From positions 1 through 58,454 of the forward strand of contig NZ_JOHY01000046.1 in the NCBI RefSeq assembly GCF_000721495.1: a DNA stretch of 58,454 nt, read 5' to 3'. The notes beneath the pieces were generated by a model. The model did no database searches. It was not told the DNA's origin and saw only the letters and a list, made by a program, of their open reading frames with translations. The DNA is from Streptomyces sp. NRRL F-5123 (GTDB lineage Bacteria > Actinomycetota > Actinomycetes > Streptomycetales > Streptomycetaceae). Shown here piece by piece: positions 43,037 to 52,745 of the stretch (position 1 is its first letter; each line of letters begins with the position of its first letter). Made by a program: the position numbers and the translations under genes.

Positions 43037-43123
43037 TCAGCGCGCGGCCGTACACACGCAGCCCGCGTACCGGAGGAGGTCCAGATGGACCCTCCGGGTC
43101 AGCTTGGGCGTACGTACCTTCAC
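43037..43123 (-). CDS. Cysteine-containing leader peptide (28 aa)
   Basis: From GTG 43123, with GGGAAG upstream, the peptide reads MKVRTPKLTRRVH, LDLLRYAGCVCTAAR and stops at 43037. The pattern basic start, LTRR.H.DLLR, then Cys near the end is that of the short leader peptides seen before actinobacterial sulfur genes. Its CVC close to the stop codon fits attenuation by cysteinyl-tRNA supply. Start choice is uncertain. Confidence 0.6.
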   Translation of the reverse strand: MKVRTPKLTRRVHLDLLRYAGCVCTAAR

Positions 43124-43640
43124 GCCCCGAACTTCCCACGCACCCCCCTCCGGGGTCAACCCGCCACCGCGAGGTGGGCTTCCGGCTTCCCGCCGTGCGG
43201 GTTCCCGCGCCTGCGGCGCGGGGCGTTTTCCCACCCCCACCACCCGTGCAGGTGGTGGCGACAGCTTCTGTCCACCTGTGGGGGTGCACCACCGTCGGGG
43301 GCGAACCGCAGTCCCTCGCACATTCACCCCCACCGGCGGGCAGCCGCCGACGAGACCCCGGGAGGGGGACGATCCGGGGGTGCCCCCGCAGGAATGCGCT
43401 TCCCAGCCCGTCACCGAATACGTAAGAGGGCGAACGCGCATTCCGAGGAGGTACCCCCGGAGTGGCCCCCGACCCACCCACCGAAGCAGAAGCGCGATAC
43501 CCCGCCGGGCACACCCAGCGGCGCGAGCCGGCACCCGATGTGCGGCCGCCGCCGCGCGGGCGCGAGCAACCCCCACCCACGGAAGGTCGCGGGCCACCGC
43601 AACAGGCACCCCGCGGCGAACCCCCACCCCCCGCAAGCCC
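43124..43640. repeat. Copy C of the ~400-bp intergenic repeat (reverse)
   Basis: The element spans about 43198-43617 in reverse orientation. The hairpin loop (TTCCCAGCCCGTCACCGAAT and onward) resembles that of copy A in reverse but not that of copy B. The left end starts with GCGCCTGCGGCGCGGGGCG, the same G/C palindrome as in the 63-bp repeat at 32.7 kb. The first 75 bases belong to the leader-peptide promoter. Confidence 0.85.
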
Positions 43641-44132
43641 TCAGCGGCGCGAAGGCTGCGCTCCCGGCGGACCGTCCTGGTCCTCCGGGAGTTTGCAGAC
43701 GCGCTCAAGGAAGATCGCCGCCGCCACCACGGCGACACCGGCGAGGAAGGCCAGGCCCGCGTAGACGGCCTGCTGGCGGCGCGGGTCCATGTCGAGCTTG
43801 TACATGATGAGGTAGACGCACGTGCCCCCGTACATCCCCGCCACCAGCGCAGCCACCAGCGCGCTGGCCTGCGCGAAGACCAGCGCGCGGGCGGCCGCGA
43901 GCGGATCGACCCCCTTCGCACCGGGACGCCGCTCCCGCTGCGCCCGCAGCCGCGACCGCAGCGAGAGGCCGGTGGCGAGGAGCGCCGCGGCTATCACCGC
44001 CAGGACGATGGGCGCGGCCACGGGCACGCCGGGCAGCGTGCCCAGCGTGTCCCACAGCCGCGCCGCGGACCACGCCACGACCAGGGCGGCCGCGAAGAGC
44101 CCTGCCAGCGTCCTGATTCGCAGTGTGGTCAC
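43641..44132 (-). CDS. DUF3180 membrane protein
   Basis: 163 residues with four membrane segments: about 7-27, 36-57, 84-105 and 121-142. The DUF3180 pattern (RIRTLAGLFAAALVVAWSAAR, ...PVAAPIVLAVIAAALL, RALVFAQASALVAALVAG) is clear. It closes the folate cluster at its downstream side, as in other streptomycetes, but has no known function. Confidence 0.87.
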   Translation of the reverse strand: MTTLRIRTLAGLFAAALVVAWSAARLWDTLGTLPGVPVAAPIVLAVIAAALLATGLSLRSRLRAQRERRPGAKGVDPLAAARALVFAQASALVAALVAGMYGGTCVYLIMYKLDMDPRRQQAVYAGLAFLAGVAVVAAAIFLERVCKLPEDQDGPPGAQPSRR

Positions 44133-44204
44133 CGAGCGCCCGCCTCCATGTCGAACATGCCCCTACAAGCTTCCGGCCGCCGGTCACGGCCATTGACGCA
44201 ACGT

Positions 44205-44816
44205 CTACTCGGGCAGCCGGAGTTCCACGTCGTCGCGGCGCTGGACGCCCTGCCGGTCGACCGTGGGGATCAGATCGGCGACGGAGCCGCGGCCGGGGAC
44301 CTCGGCGGCCGGGTCGACGTCGTACCACGGTACGAGGACGAAGGCGCGCTCGTGGGCGCGGGGGTGGGGCAGTGTGAGGACGGGGTCGTCGGAGCGGACG
44401 CCCTGGTAGGCGACGATGTCGACGTCGAGGGTGCGCGGGCCCCAGTGCGCGGCGCGGACCCGGGAGTGGGCCTCCTCGATCGCGTGGGCGCGCTCCAGCA
44501 GGGAGCCGGGCGGCAGGGTGGTGCGGATGAGGACGACGGCGTTGAAGTAGCCGGGCTGGCTGCCCGCGGGCACGCCCCACGGCTCGGTCTCGTAGACCGG
44601 GGAGACGGCCTTGACGCGCACCCCGGGGGTGTCCTCCAGCGCGTCGACGGCTCCCTGCAGGTTCTCCAGCCGGTTGCCGAGGTTGCCGCCCAGGGAGATG
44701 ACGGCGGTCTGCGGGTTCTGCAGGGTGCTGTCGGCGGCGTCGACCGCTGCGACGACCGCCGCCGGAACGGGCTGGACGGTGGGGTCTGCGGACTGCTCCG
44801 GCCATTCGGCGGTCAC
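44205..44816 (-). CDS. folK: HPPK, 6-hydroxymethyl-7,8-dihydropterin pyrophosphokinase
   Basis: 203 residues. After a variable first 35, AVISLGGNLGNRLENLQGAV and VSPVYETEPWG carry substrate and ATP contacts; AHWGPRTLDVDIVAY is the signature. It activates hydroxymethyldihydropterin for FolP. ATG 44816 overlaps the folB stop (44813-44816), coupling the two. Confidence 0.95.
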   Translation of the reverse strand: MTAEWPEQSADPTVQPVPAAVVAAVDAADSTLQNPQTAVISLGGNLGNRLENLQGAVDALEDTPGVRVKAVSPVYETEPWGVPAGSQPGYFNAVVLIRTTLPPGSLLERAHAIEEAHSRVRAAHWGPRTLDVDIVAYQGVRSDDPVLTLPHPRAHERAFVLVPWYDVDPAAEVPGRGSVADLIPTVDRQGVQRRDDVELRLPE

Positions 44817-45172
44817 GGGCGCCTCCGGGTGATGGTCACGGTCACGTCGTCGAAGGGCACGGCGATGGGCGCGTCGGGCTTGTGTACGGTCACCTCGACC
44901 TCCTGCACGGCCTCGTGCCCCAGGCAGGTGTCGGCGATGCGCTGGGCAAGAGTCTCGATGAGGTCGACGGGCTCGCCGGAGACGACGGCCGCGACCTCCT
45001 CGGCGACCACACCGTAGTGCACGGTCCTGGCGAGGTCGTCACCGGCTGCCGCGGGAGCGGTGTCCAGCCGCATGACCAGGTCGATCACGAAGATCTGGCC
45101 CTCTTCCCGCTCGTGCTCGAAGACCCCGTGGTGTCCGAGCACCTTCAGGCCGTGCAGCGCGACCGTGTCCAT
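44813..45172 (-). CDS. folB: Dihydroneopterin aldolase
   Basis: 119 residues from ATG 45172; a start five codons upstream (45187) is also in frame. Signature: HGLKVLGHHGVFEHEREEGQ, FVIDLVMRLD, VHYGVVAEEV, LIETLAQRIADTCL and EVTVHKPDAPI. Produces the pterin precursor used by FolK. Member of the ATGA-linked fol operon. Confidence 0.94.
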   Translation of the reverse strand: MDTVALHGLKVLGHHGVFEHEREEGQIFVIDLVMRLDTAPAAAGDDLARTVHYGVVAEEVAAVVSGEPVDLIETLAQRIADTCLGHEAVQEVEVTVHKPDAPIAVPFDDVTVTITRRRP

Positions 45173-45188
45173 GGCACTCACCGGCACC

Positions 45189-45659
45189 TCACTCCTCGTT
45201 CTCCGCCGCTTCGGTCTCGTCGTCCTGCTCGGCGAGCACCGGGGAGCCGTGGTGGACCCACAGCTGCCAGCCGTCGGCGGTGCGCCGGAAGACGTTGGTG
45301 GCCACGACGAGTCCGCCGACGAGCGACGAGCCGGCCGGGTCGTCCTCCTCGGCGGGACCGCCGGTGAGGATGTTCTCGGTGCAGGTGACCACGGCGGCGT
45401 CGCCGTCCACGCCGATCTCGACGTCGGTGAGGAAGAACTGGATGTAGTCGGTGTTGGCCATGATGAGCGCGAAGGACCGCATGACCTCGCGGCGTCCGCG
45501 CAGCACCGGCCAGCCGGGGTGGACGACGGCGACGGTCTCGGCGAGCGGGCCGTCGAGGACGACCCCCTCCAGGGCGTCGAGGTCGGAGTTCTCCACCGCG
45601 TCGTAGAAGGCCTGGTTGGCCCGCTCGACCGCGCGCGCCTCCGCCGTCTTCGCCGTCAT
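45189..45659 (-). CDS. NTF2/SnoaL-like protein in the folate operon
   Basis: 156 residues: ANQAFYDAVENSDLDALEGV, HPGWPVLRGRREVMRSF, VVTCTENILTGG, FRRTADGWQLWVHHGSPV. An NTF2-like fold often used for small-molecule binding. It sits between folP and folB with overlapping ends, so a folate-linked or maintenance role is possible, but none is established. Confidence 0.85.
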   Translation of the reverse strand: MTAKTAEARAVERANQAFYDAVENSDLDALEGVVLDGPLAETVAVVHPGWPVLRGRREVMRSFALIMANTDYIQFFLTDVEIGVDGDAAVVTCTENILTGGPAEEDDPAGSSLVGGLVVATNVFRRTADGWQLWVHHGSPVLAEQDDETEAAENEE

Positions 45660-46555
45660 GCGCCCGCCTCCGTGCCGCCGGTCCCGGTGGTCCCCGCCGC
45701 CGCGGAGATGGCCCGCGCGACGCGTACGGCGTCGGCGCTCGCGTGCACCTCGTGCACCCGCACCGCCCAGGCGCCCTCGCGGGCGGCGATCGCGGTGACG
45801 GCCGCGGTGGCGGCGTCGCGTTCACGGGCGGGCGGTGGCGGGGCGGAGGTGTCGCCGGCCAGGACGCGGCCGAGGAAGCGCTTGCGGGAGGCGGCCACCA
45901 GCAGCGGCCGGCCGAGCGCGCGCAGCTCGCCGAGGTGGGCGAGCAGCGCCAGGTCGTGCGGGGTCTCCTTGGCGAAGCCGAGGCCGGGGTCGAGGACGAT
46001 GCGCCCGGGGTCGACGCCGCCGGCGACCGCGCGGTCCAGGGCGGCGCGCAGCTCGTCGAGGACCTCGCGGAGCACGTCGGCGTAGACGGCCCGGTTGTTC
46101 ATGTCGATGCTCTGGCCGCGCCAGTGCATGACGACGAAGGGTGCGCCGGCGGCCGCGACGACCGGGATCATCGCGGGGTCGGCCTGGCCGCCGCTCACGT
46201 CGTTGACCAGCGACGCGCCCGCGGCGAGCGCCTGCTCGGCGACGGTCGCGCGCATCGTGTCGACGCTCACGAGCACCCCCGCGGCGGCCAGCTCGCGCAC
46301 CACCGGGAGCACCCGGCGCAGCTCCTCGGCCTCGTCGACCCGCGCGGCGCCCGGCCGGGTGGACTCGCCGCCCACGTCGACCAGGTCGGCGCCCTGCGCG
46401 ACGAGGTCGAGGCCGTGCTTGACGGCCAGCTCGGCGTCGAACCACCGCCCGCCGTCGGAGAACGAGTCCGGCGTGACGTTGACCACGCCCATGACCGCGC
46501 AGCGGTCCCACTGCGGCAGTCCTACGGGTCCGGCGGGACCCTGCTGGGTACTCAT
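45656..46555 (-). CDS. folP: Dihydropteroate synthase
   Basis: 299 residues. MGVVNVTPDSFSDGGRWFD and DLVDVGGESTRPGA are the pterin-side loops; VSVDTMRATVAEQAL, VNDVSGGQAD and GRIVLDPGLGFAKETPHDLALL follow. It condenses pterin pyrophosphate with p-aminobenzoate and is the sulfonamide target. First gene of the folP-NTF2-folB-folK run, each linked to the next by an ATGA or close overlap. Confidence 0.95.
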   Translation of the reverse strand: MSTQQGPAGPVGLPQWDRCAVMGVVNVTPDSFSDGGRWFDAELAVKHGLDLVAQGADLVDVGGESTRPGAARVDEAEELRRVLPVVRELAAAGVLVSVDTMRATVAEQALAAGASLVNDVSGGQADPAMIPVVAAAGAPFVVMHWRGQSIDMNNRAVYADVLREVLDELRAALDRAVAGGVDPGRIVLDPGLGFAKETPHDLALLAHLGELRALGRPLLVAASRKRFLGRVLAGDTSAPPPPARERDAATAAVTAIAAREGAWAVRVHEVHASADAVRVARAISAAAGTTGTGGTEAGA

Positions 46556-46578
46556 GCGACCAGCGTAGGCGGTACGGG

Positions 46579-48486
46579 TCAGGCGACCGCACTCCGCTTG
46601 TCCGCGCCCTCGCCGCCCTCGCCGCCCTCACCCTCCGCGCACGCCCCCCGCGCCACGCCGGCTGCGGCGTGGTCGAGCGGGGCGGCGTACCCGGACCGCT
46701 GCCGGTGCGGGCGCCGGGCGCGGCCGGGCAGGAAGCGCTGGACGGCGTCGGGCAGCGGCAGCGACAGGGTCACGAAGCCTTCGGCCTGCATGGTCGCGAA
46801 GCCGATACGGGGCAGGTCGCGCGAGTTGGGGAAGACCAGGAAGCGGGGCACCCACTCGGGCTGGAATTTCGCGTTGAACTTGTACAGCGACTCGATCTGG
46901 AACCAGCGCGACAGGAAGACCAGCAGCCCGCGCCAGCCGCGCAGCACCGGTCCCGCGCCGATCCGCTCGCCGCGGGCCAGCGCGGAGCGGAACATCGCGA
47001 AGTTCAGCGACACGCGCGCCACGCCGAGGCCCGGGGCCTGCTGGAGGGCGGCGACGATCAGCAGCTCGTTCAGGCCCGGGTCGGCGGCGCGGTCGCGGCG
47101 CATCATCTCCAGCGACATCCCGTCCCGGCCCCACGGCACGAAGTGCAGCACGGCCCGCAGGTCGCCCAGCTCGGGGTGGGCGGCGCCCGGGTCGGGCTCC
47201 TTGTGGGCGGTGACCACGACGCAGTCGCCGTCCACGTCCTCCCCGAAGCGGCCCAGCGCCATGGAGAAGCCGCGCTCGGTGTCGGTGCCGCGCCAGGCGT
47301 CGGCGGCCAGCCTGACCTGCTGCTTCTCGTCCTCTCCGAGCTCGCGTACGCGGCGCACCCGGGTGACGTACCCGGCGCGCTCGATGCGCTTGACCATCTG
47401 CCGCACGTTCCGCATGGCGCGGCCTTCGAGGGTGAAGCGGTCGGTGTCGACGATGGCCTCGTCGCCCAGCTCCAGGGCGTCCAGGCCGGTCTCGCGGGTC
47501 CACACCTCGGCGCCGGTCTCGCTGCACCCGACGATCGCGGGCAGCCACGCGTGGGCGCGGGCGAGGTCGACGAAGGACTCGATCGCACCGGGCCACGCCT
47601 CGACGTCGCCGATCGGGTCGCCGCCGGCCAGGGCCACGCCGGACACCACCCGGTAGCAGACGGCCGCCTTGCCGCTGGGCGAGAAGACCACGGACTTGTC
47701 GCGGCGCAGCGCGAAGTGCCCGAGCGAGTCGCGGCCGCCGTGCCGGGCCAGGAGCGCGCGCAGCCGGGCCTCGTCGGCCTCGCTCAGCTCGGCGACCGGG
47801 CGGGCCGGGCGCAGCGCGAGGTAGGCGGTGGAGGCGGCGATCAGCAGGCCGAGGCCGCCGAGCGAGTAGCCGACGAGGTCGCCGACCCGGTCGCTGGTGT
47901 AGCCGACGGGCCCCTCGACGCCGAAGAGGCCGAGCATGACGTGCTGGCAGCGGTCGAGCAGCCCGGGGTTGCCGCGCTCGGAGGCGGGGTGGGCGCTGGT
48001 GATGACCAGGCCGAGGGCGAAGGCGGTGGCGCTCAGCGTCACGAAGTTCAGCAGCGCCCGCCAGCGGGTGCGCGGGTCGGACAGCGCGGTGAACTCGCGC
48101 CGGTTGCGCACCAGCACCGCGAGCAGCACGAGGGACACGCACGCGCCGAAGTACGAGTGCCGGTAGATCAGCTGGGTGGCGGCGCCGACCGGCAGCAGGG
48201 CGACGGTCGCCCACCACGCGCGGACCTTTCCGCGCTTGAGGGCGTGCGCGAGCATCAGCAGCAGGATGCCGGTGACGATCGAGGTCGCACCGGCCAGGGT
48301 GCTGACGGTGCCGGGGAAGACCGCGGCCATGTGGTGCATCCGCCCGTTGCGGAAGGCCGGGAAGACCGCCGAGATCACGTCCAGCAGGCCGATCACGGCC
48401 GTCGCGGTGCCGATGATCCTGGGTACGGCTCGCGACGGCACCGGCCAGCGGTGCCGGCGCTCTGGGGACTGCCGGTCAGCCGACAT
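46579..48486 (-). CDS. MprF/LysX-like membrane protein with phosphatidylglycerol lysyltransferase domain
   Basis: 635 residues from ATG 48486; GTG one codon before is possible. Residues 20-240 hold about six membrane segments (IIGTATAVIGLLDVISAVF, TLAGATSIVTGILLLMLAHA, VSLVLLAVLVRN and others). Residues 260-580 are a DUF2156/LPG-synthase domain (DSLGHFALRRDKSVVFSPSG, VSGVALAGGDPIGDVEAWPG, FALEGRAMRNVRQMVKRIERAG-like). Family members transfer amino acids from tRNA to lipids and raise resistance to cationic peptides. Lysine or another amino acid cannot be told. The acidic tail (AEGEGGEGGEGA) is low complexity. Confidence 0.85.
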   Translation of the reverse strand: MSADRQSPERRHRWPVPSRAVPRIIGTATAVIGLLDVISAVFPAFRNGRMHHMAAVFPGTVSTLAGATSIVTGILLLMLAHALKRGKVRAWWATVALLPVGAATQLIYRHSYFGACVSLVLLAVLVRNRREFTALSDPRTRWRALLNFVTLSATAFALGLVITSAHPASERGNPGLLDRCQHVMLGLFGVEGPVGYTSDRVGDLVGYSLGGLGLLIAASTAYLALRPARPVAELSEADEARLRALLARHGGRDSLGHFALRRDKSVVFSPSGKAAVCYRVVSGVALAGGDPIGDVEAWPGAIESFVDLARAHAWLPAIVGCSETGAEVWTRETGLDALELGDEAIVDTDRFTLEGRAMRNVRQMVKRIERAGYVTRVRRVRELGEDEKQQVRLAADAWRGTDTERGFSMALGRFGEDVDGDCVVVTAHKEPDPGAAHPELGDLRAVLHFVPWGRDGMSLEMMRRDRAADPGLNELLIVAALQQAPGLGVARVSLNFAMFRSALARGERIGAGPVLRGWRGLLVFLSRWFQIESLYKFNAKFQPEWVPRFLVFPNSRDLPRIGFATMQAEGFVTLSLPLPDAVQRFLPGRARRPHRQRSGYAAPLDHAAAGVARGACAEGEGGEGGEGADKRSAVA

Positions 48487-48697
48487 CACACACCGCCCGC
48501 GGAACCCGTACCGGGCTTTCGCCCTCTAGCACTACAGACATGAGCCACCAAACCACAGCATCACCGGGAAATCACGGGCACATCCCGCAATCTGCTCCAG
48601 TACGAATTTTTGCGCCCTCTAGGACGGAAACCTGGCTGCCCGGGTTGCGTCCCGGACCGTACCAGTGGACGCCGACGCAGAAAGCACTCCAGCCGAC

Positions 48698-49816
48698 ATG
48701 GGTCTCACGAGCAAGAAAGTGCTGCTGGCAGCCGTGCTGCTGGCGCTCACGCTGTTCATTCTCACCGTGTGGCTGTGGCCGCGGCTCTCCCGCCGCGGCC
48801 TGCTGCCGATACTGGGCCGGGTGGGGGTCCTGCTGGGTACCCAGCTGTCCCTGATCGCGGCGATCGGCCTGGCCCTCAACACCTCCTTCGGCTTCTACGC
48901 CTCCTGGGCCGACCTCTTCGGCCGCGAGACCACGCCGGGGGTCGTCGTCGACCACGGGCTCGGCTCGCCGCAGAACGGCGGGATGCGGGTGCTCGGCACG
49001 GTGCGCCAGGGGGCGCCCGCCGGTTCGGTGCGGCGCGCCGGGCTGATCCAGCAGGTGGCGCTCGCGGGCGGGGTGTCCGGCATCACCGGCAAGGCGTACG
49101 TCTACCTGCCGCCCGAGTACTTCCGCGAGCCCACCGCCCGCTTCCCGGCGCTGCTGGTCCTCACCGGCTACCCGGGCACCGCCGAGGCCCTCTACAAGAA
49201 GCTGCGGTATCCGGCGGTCAACGCCGGCCAGGTGCGGGCGGGCCGCTCCCGGCCCCTGGTGATGGTCATGATGCGGCCGACCGTCGCCCCGCCGCGCGAC
49301 ACCGAGTGCACGGACGTGCCGGGCGGCCCGCAGACGGAGACGTACTTCGCCAAGGACGTGCCGACCCAGATCACCGCCCGCTACCGGGTTGCCGCGGGCC
49401 CGCGGAACTGGGCGGTGATCGGCGACTCCACCGGCGGCTACTGCGCCCTCAAGCTGGCCCTGCGCGACCCGGGCAGCTTCTCGGTGGCCGTCGGGCTGTC
49501 CGCGGACTACGGCGCCCCGCAGGACGCGACGACCGGCGACCTCTACGGCGGCAGCCCCCAGCGGCGCCGCGAGAACGACCTGCTGTGGCGGCTGCGCCAT
49601 CTCCCGCACCCGCCGGTGAGCCTGCTGGTGACCAGCAGCCGCAAGGGCGAGCACAACTACAAGGACACCCGGCTCTTCATCGCCGCGGCCGGCGCCCCGA
49701 CCCACGTCTCGTCGATCATCCTCCCGAGCGGCGGCCACAACTTCACCACGTGGAACCGCGAGATCCCGGCGGCACTGGAGTGGATCAGCGCGCGGCTGGG
49801 AGGGGCGACGCCCTAG
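48698..49816 (+). CDS. Membrane-anchored alpha/beta-hydrolase, esterase (antigen 85-like)
   Basis: 372 residues from ATG 48698; an in-frame GTG at 48665 is also open, but the ATG is followed at once by a membrane segment (KKVLLAAVLLALTLFILTVWLW) and a second one near 45-65. The hydrolase part has YLPPEYFREPTARFPALLVL, the nucleophile GDSTGGY, and HNFTTW near the end for the His. This is the bacterial esterase D/Fbp85-like type, acting outside the membrane. Substrate unknown. Divergent from the MprF-like gene. Confidence 0.82.
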   Translation: MGLTSKKVLLAAVLLALTLFILTVWLWPRLSRRGLLPILGRVGVLLGTQLSLIAAIGLALNTSFGFYASWADLFGRETTPGVVVDHGLGSPQNGGMRVLGTVRQGAPAGSVRRAGLIQQVALAGGVSGITGKAYVYLPPEYFREPTARFPALLVLTGYPGTAEALYKKLRYPAVNAGQVRAGRSRPLVMVMMRPTVAPPRDTECTDVPGGPQTETYFAKDVPTQITARYRVAAGPRNWAVIGDSTGGYCALKLALRDPGSFSVAVGLSADYGAPQDATTGDLYGGSPQRRRENDLLWRLRHLPHPPVSLLVTSSRKGEHNYKDTRLFIAAAGAPTHVSSIILPSGGHNFTTWNREIPAALEWISARLGGATP

Positions 49817-49888
49817 GCGTGCCGCCGCGCGTGTCCCTGCGTGTGCCCCGGGGCGCCCGGGTGTCTCCCCAGCCGCCTGGGTGTGTCC

Positions 49889-50497
49889 CTAGCCGCGCCC
49901 GATGATGAGGCTCATCGCCTCCGACCGCGTGGCCGGGTCGCGCAGCTGCCCCCGCACCGCGGAGGTGATCGTCTTCGCGCCGGGCTTGCGCACCCCGCGC
50001 ATCGTCATGCACATGTGCTCGCACTCGACGACGACGATCACGCCGCGCGGCTCCAGGATGCGCATGAGGGCGTCGGCGATCTGGGTGGTCAGCCGCTCCT
50101 GGACCTGGGGGCGGCGGGCGTAGACGTCGACGAGGCGGGCCAGCTTGGACAGGCCGGTGATCTTGCCGGACGACGAGGGGATGTAGCCGACGTGGGCGAC
50201 GCCCACGAAGGGCACCAGGTGGTGCTCGCACGAGGACATCACCTCGATGTCCTTGACCAGCACCATCTCGTCGTGCCCGAGGTCGAAGGTCGTCGTCAGG
50301 ACGTCCTCCGGCTCCTGCCACAGGCCGGCGAATATCTCGCGGTAGGCCCGCGCGACGCGTTCCGGCGTCTCCCGCAGGCCCTCGCGGTCCGGGTCCTCGC
50401 CGACGGCGATGAGGAGCTCGCGCACGGCGGCCGCGGCGCGCTTCTCGTCGAACTCGCCGATGGTCCCCTCGCCGTCGAGCGTCACGGGGTCCGTCAT
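49889..50497 (-). CDS. folE: GTP cyclohydrolase I
   Basis: 202 residues. [19 protein letters not shown], the zinc site [20 protein letters not shown] and [20 protein letters not shown], then [13 protein letters not shown] are diagnostic. It forms dihydroneopterin triphosphate, the first folate step. It is apart from the other fol genes but in the same direction, downstream of ftsH and its terminator, and upstream of a gap of ~70 bp next to the convergent esterase. Confidence 0.96.
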   Translation of the reverse strand: MTDPVTLDGEGTIGEFDEKRAAAAVRELLIAVGEDPDREGLRETPERVARAYREIFAGLWQEPEDVLTTTFDLGHDEMVLVKDIEVMSSCEHHLVPFVGVAHVGYIPSSSGKITGLSKLARLVDVYARRPQVQERLTTQIADALMRILEPRGVIVVVECEHMCMTMRGVRKPGAKTITSAVRGQLRDPATRSEAMSLIIGRG

Positions 50498-50576
50498 GGG
50501 TGCCTCGTTCCTGCGGTGCTGACAATGCCGTGAGCGGTGCGGCCCCAGCCGGCTGGGAAACAGCTCGGAAACCGCG

Positions 50577-50619
50577 AAAAAGGGCCGCGGTCCCAGGGTA
50601 AAACCCCGAGACCGCGGCC
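50577..50619 (-). terminator. Rho-independent terminator after ftsH
   Basis: Arms GGCCGCGGTC (50583-50592) and GACCGCGGCC (50610-50619) with an inner CCAGGG/CCC loop, followed on the minus strand by CCCTTTTTCG. The T tract makes it a textbook stop. Confidence 0.92.
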
Positions 50620-50681
50620 TTCATTCCGGGCTGCCCCCGGACCTGCGGCTTCGCACCGCGGGCGCCGGGTCAGGCGATCGC

Positions 50682-52745
50682 TCAGGCGTCGCTCTGGCCG
50701 TCCTCCGGCGGGGCCGTCGGCTCGGCGGAAGGCTCGGCCGGCGGCTTGGCGGTGCTGATCGCCGCCGGGCCGCTGCCGTTGGCGGGCTGGCTGCCGTTGG
50801 TGAGCGCCAGCTCCTTCGGCGAGAGCACCGGGGGCCGGGTGGACGGCGTACGGCGGGCGGAGCCCGTCCAGGCCGGACGCGGCGGGCGCTTCACGATCGG
50901 GGCGAAGATCTCGGCGATCTCCTCCTTGTTCAGCGTCTCCCGCTCCAGCAGGGCGAGCACCAGGTTGTCGAGCACGTCGCGGTTCTCGACCAGGATCTCC
51001 CAGGCCTCGTTGTGCGCGGTCTCGATCAGCTTCTTGACCTCCTCGTCGACCAGCCCGGCGACCTCTTCGGAGTAGTCGCGCTGGTGACCCATCTCACGGC
51101 CGAGGAACGGCTCGGAGTCGGAGGAGCCGAACTTGATCGCGCCGAGGCGCTCGGTCATGCCGTACTGCGTGACCATCGCGCGGGCCGTGGCGGTGGCCTT
51201 CTCGATGTCGTTGGACGCGCCCGTGGTCGGGTCGTGGAAGACGAGCTCCTCCGCGGCCCGGCCGCCCATCATGTAGGCGAGCTGGTCGAGCATCTCGTTG
51301 CGCGTGGTCGAGTACTTGTCCTCGTCGGGCAGCACCATCGTGTAGCCGAGGGCGCGGCCGCGGGAGAGGATCGTGACCTTGTGCACCGGGTCGGAGCTGG
51401 GAGAGGCCGCCGCGACCAGGGCGTGACCGCCCTCGTGGTAGGCGGTGATCTTCTTCTCCTTGTCCGACATGATGCGGGTGCGCTTCTGCGGACCGGCCAC
51501 GACGCGGTCGATGGCCTCGTCGAGGACGAAGTTGTCGATCAGCTTCTTGTCGCTGCGGGCGGTCAGCAGCGCGGCCTCGTTGAGCACGTTGCTCAGGTCG
51601 GCGCCGGTGAAGCCGGGGGTGCGGCGGGCGACGGCCATCATGTCGACGTCCGGCGCGATGGGCTTGCCCTTCTGGTGCACCTTGAGGATCTCCAGGCGGC
51701 CCATCAGGTCCGGCGGGTCGACCGCGATCTGCCGGTCGAAGCGGCCCGGGCGCAGCAGCGCCGGGTCGAGGATGTCGGGCCGGTTGGTCGCGGCGATGAG
51801 GATCACACCGCCCTTGACGTCGAAGCCGTCCATCTCGACCAGCAGCTGGTTGAGGGTCTGCTCGCGCTCGTCGTGGCCGCCGCCGAGGCCCGCACCGCGG
51901 TGCCGGCCGACGGCGTCGATCTCGTCGACGAAGACGATCGCCGGCGCGTTGGCCTTGGCCTGCTCGAACAGGTCCCGCACCCGGCTGGCGCCGACACCGA
52001 CGAACATCTCGACGAAGTCGGAACCGGAGATCGAGTAGAAGGGGACGCCCGCCTCGCCGGCGACGGCCCGGGCGAGCAGCGTCTTGCCGGTACCGGGCCG
52101 GCCGTAGAGCAGCACGCCCTTGGGGATCTTGGCTCCGACGGCCTGGAACTTGGCCGGTTCCTGGAGGAACTCCTTGATCTCCTGGAGCTCCTCGACGGCC
52201 TCGTCGCAACCCGCGACGTCGGAGAACGTCGTCTTGGGGGTGTCCTTGGTGATCAGCTTGGCCTTGGACTTCCCGAACTGCATGACGCGCGAGCCGCCGC
52301 CCTGCATCTGGTTCATCAGGAAGAGGAAGACCACCACGATCAGCACGAAGGGCAGCAGCGACAGCAGGATGCCGACGAAGGCGTTCTGCTTGGACTGCGA
52401 GACGGTGTACTTGTCCGGGAGCTGGACCCCCGGGACCTTGCCGTCGACGATCTTCTGCAGGTCCTGCGCGATGGCCGCGCCCTGGTCGCCGATGTAGCTG
52501 GCGCGGACCTTGGAGCTGCCCTCGATCTTGACGCCGTTCTTCAGCTGGACCTTGATCGAGTTGTCGTCCCCGGTCGTCAGCTCGGCGGACTTGGCCTGAT
52601 TGGTGTCGATCGCGTGCAGGACCGCGCCGGTGTCAACCGTCTTGTAGCCGCCGCCGGACGAGACGACCTGCATCAACACGACCACGGCGAGGACAACCAG
52701 CACGATCCACATGACTGGCCCACGGAAATAGCGCTTCACGTCCAT
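50682..52745 (-). CDS. ftsH: ATP-dependent zinc metalloprotease FtsH
   Basis: 687 residues from ATG 52745. Two membrane segments ([17 protein letters not shown] near 12-28 and [20 protein letters not shown] near 115-135) flank an external loop. The AAA domain has Walker A GRPGTGKT near 218 (usual form GPPGTGKT; here Arg replaces one Pro), [17 protein letters not shown] and the [21 protein letters not shown]. The protease site is HEGGH near 438. It degrades damaged membrane proteins. A structured leader (see 52746-52776) supports this start rather than the ATG at 52796. Confidence 0.96.
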   Translation of the reverse strand: MDVKRYFRGPVMWIVLVVLAVVVLMQVVSSGGGYKTVDTGAVLHAIDTNQAKSAELTTGDDNSIKVQLKNGVKIEGSSKVRASYIGDQGAAIAQDLQKIVDGKVPGVQLPDKYTVSQSKQNAFVGILLSLLPFVLIVVVFLFLMNQMQGGGSRVMQFGKSKAKLITKDTPKTTFSDVAGCDEAVEELQEIKEFLQEPAKFQAVGAKIPKGVLLYGRPGTGKTLLARAVAGEAGVPFYSISGSDFVEMFVGVGASRVRDLFEQAKANAPAIVFVDEIDAVGRHRGAGLGGGHDEREQTLNQLLVEMDGFDVKGGVILIAATNRPDILDPALLRPGRFDRQIAVDPPDLMGRLEILKVHQKGKPIAPDVDMMAVARRTPGFTGADLSNVLNEAALLTARSDKKLIDNFVLDEAIDRVVAGPQKRTRIMSDKEKKITAYHEGGHALVAAASPSSDPVHKVTILSRGRALGYTMVLPDEDKYSTTRNEMLDQLAYMMGGRAAEELVFHDPTTGASNDIEKATATARAMVTQYGMTERLGAIKFGSSDSEPFLGREMGHQRDYSEEVAGLVDEEVKKLIETAHNEAWEILVENRDVLDNLVLALLERETLNKEEIAEIFAPIVKRPPRPAWTGSARRTPSTRPPVLSPKELALTNGSQPANGSGPAAISTAKPPAEPSAEPTAPPEDGQSDA

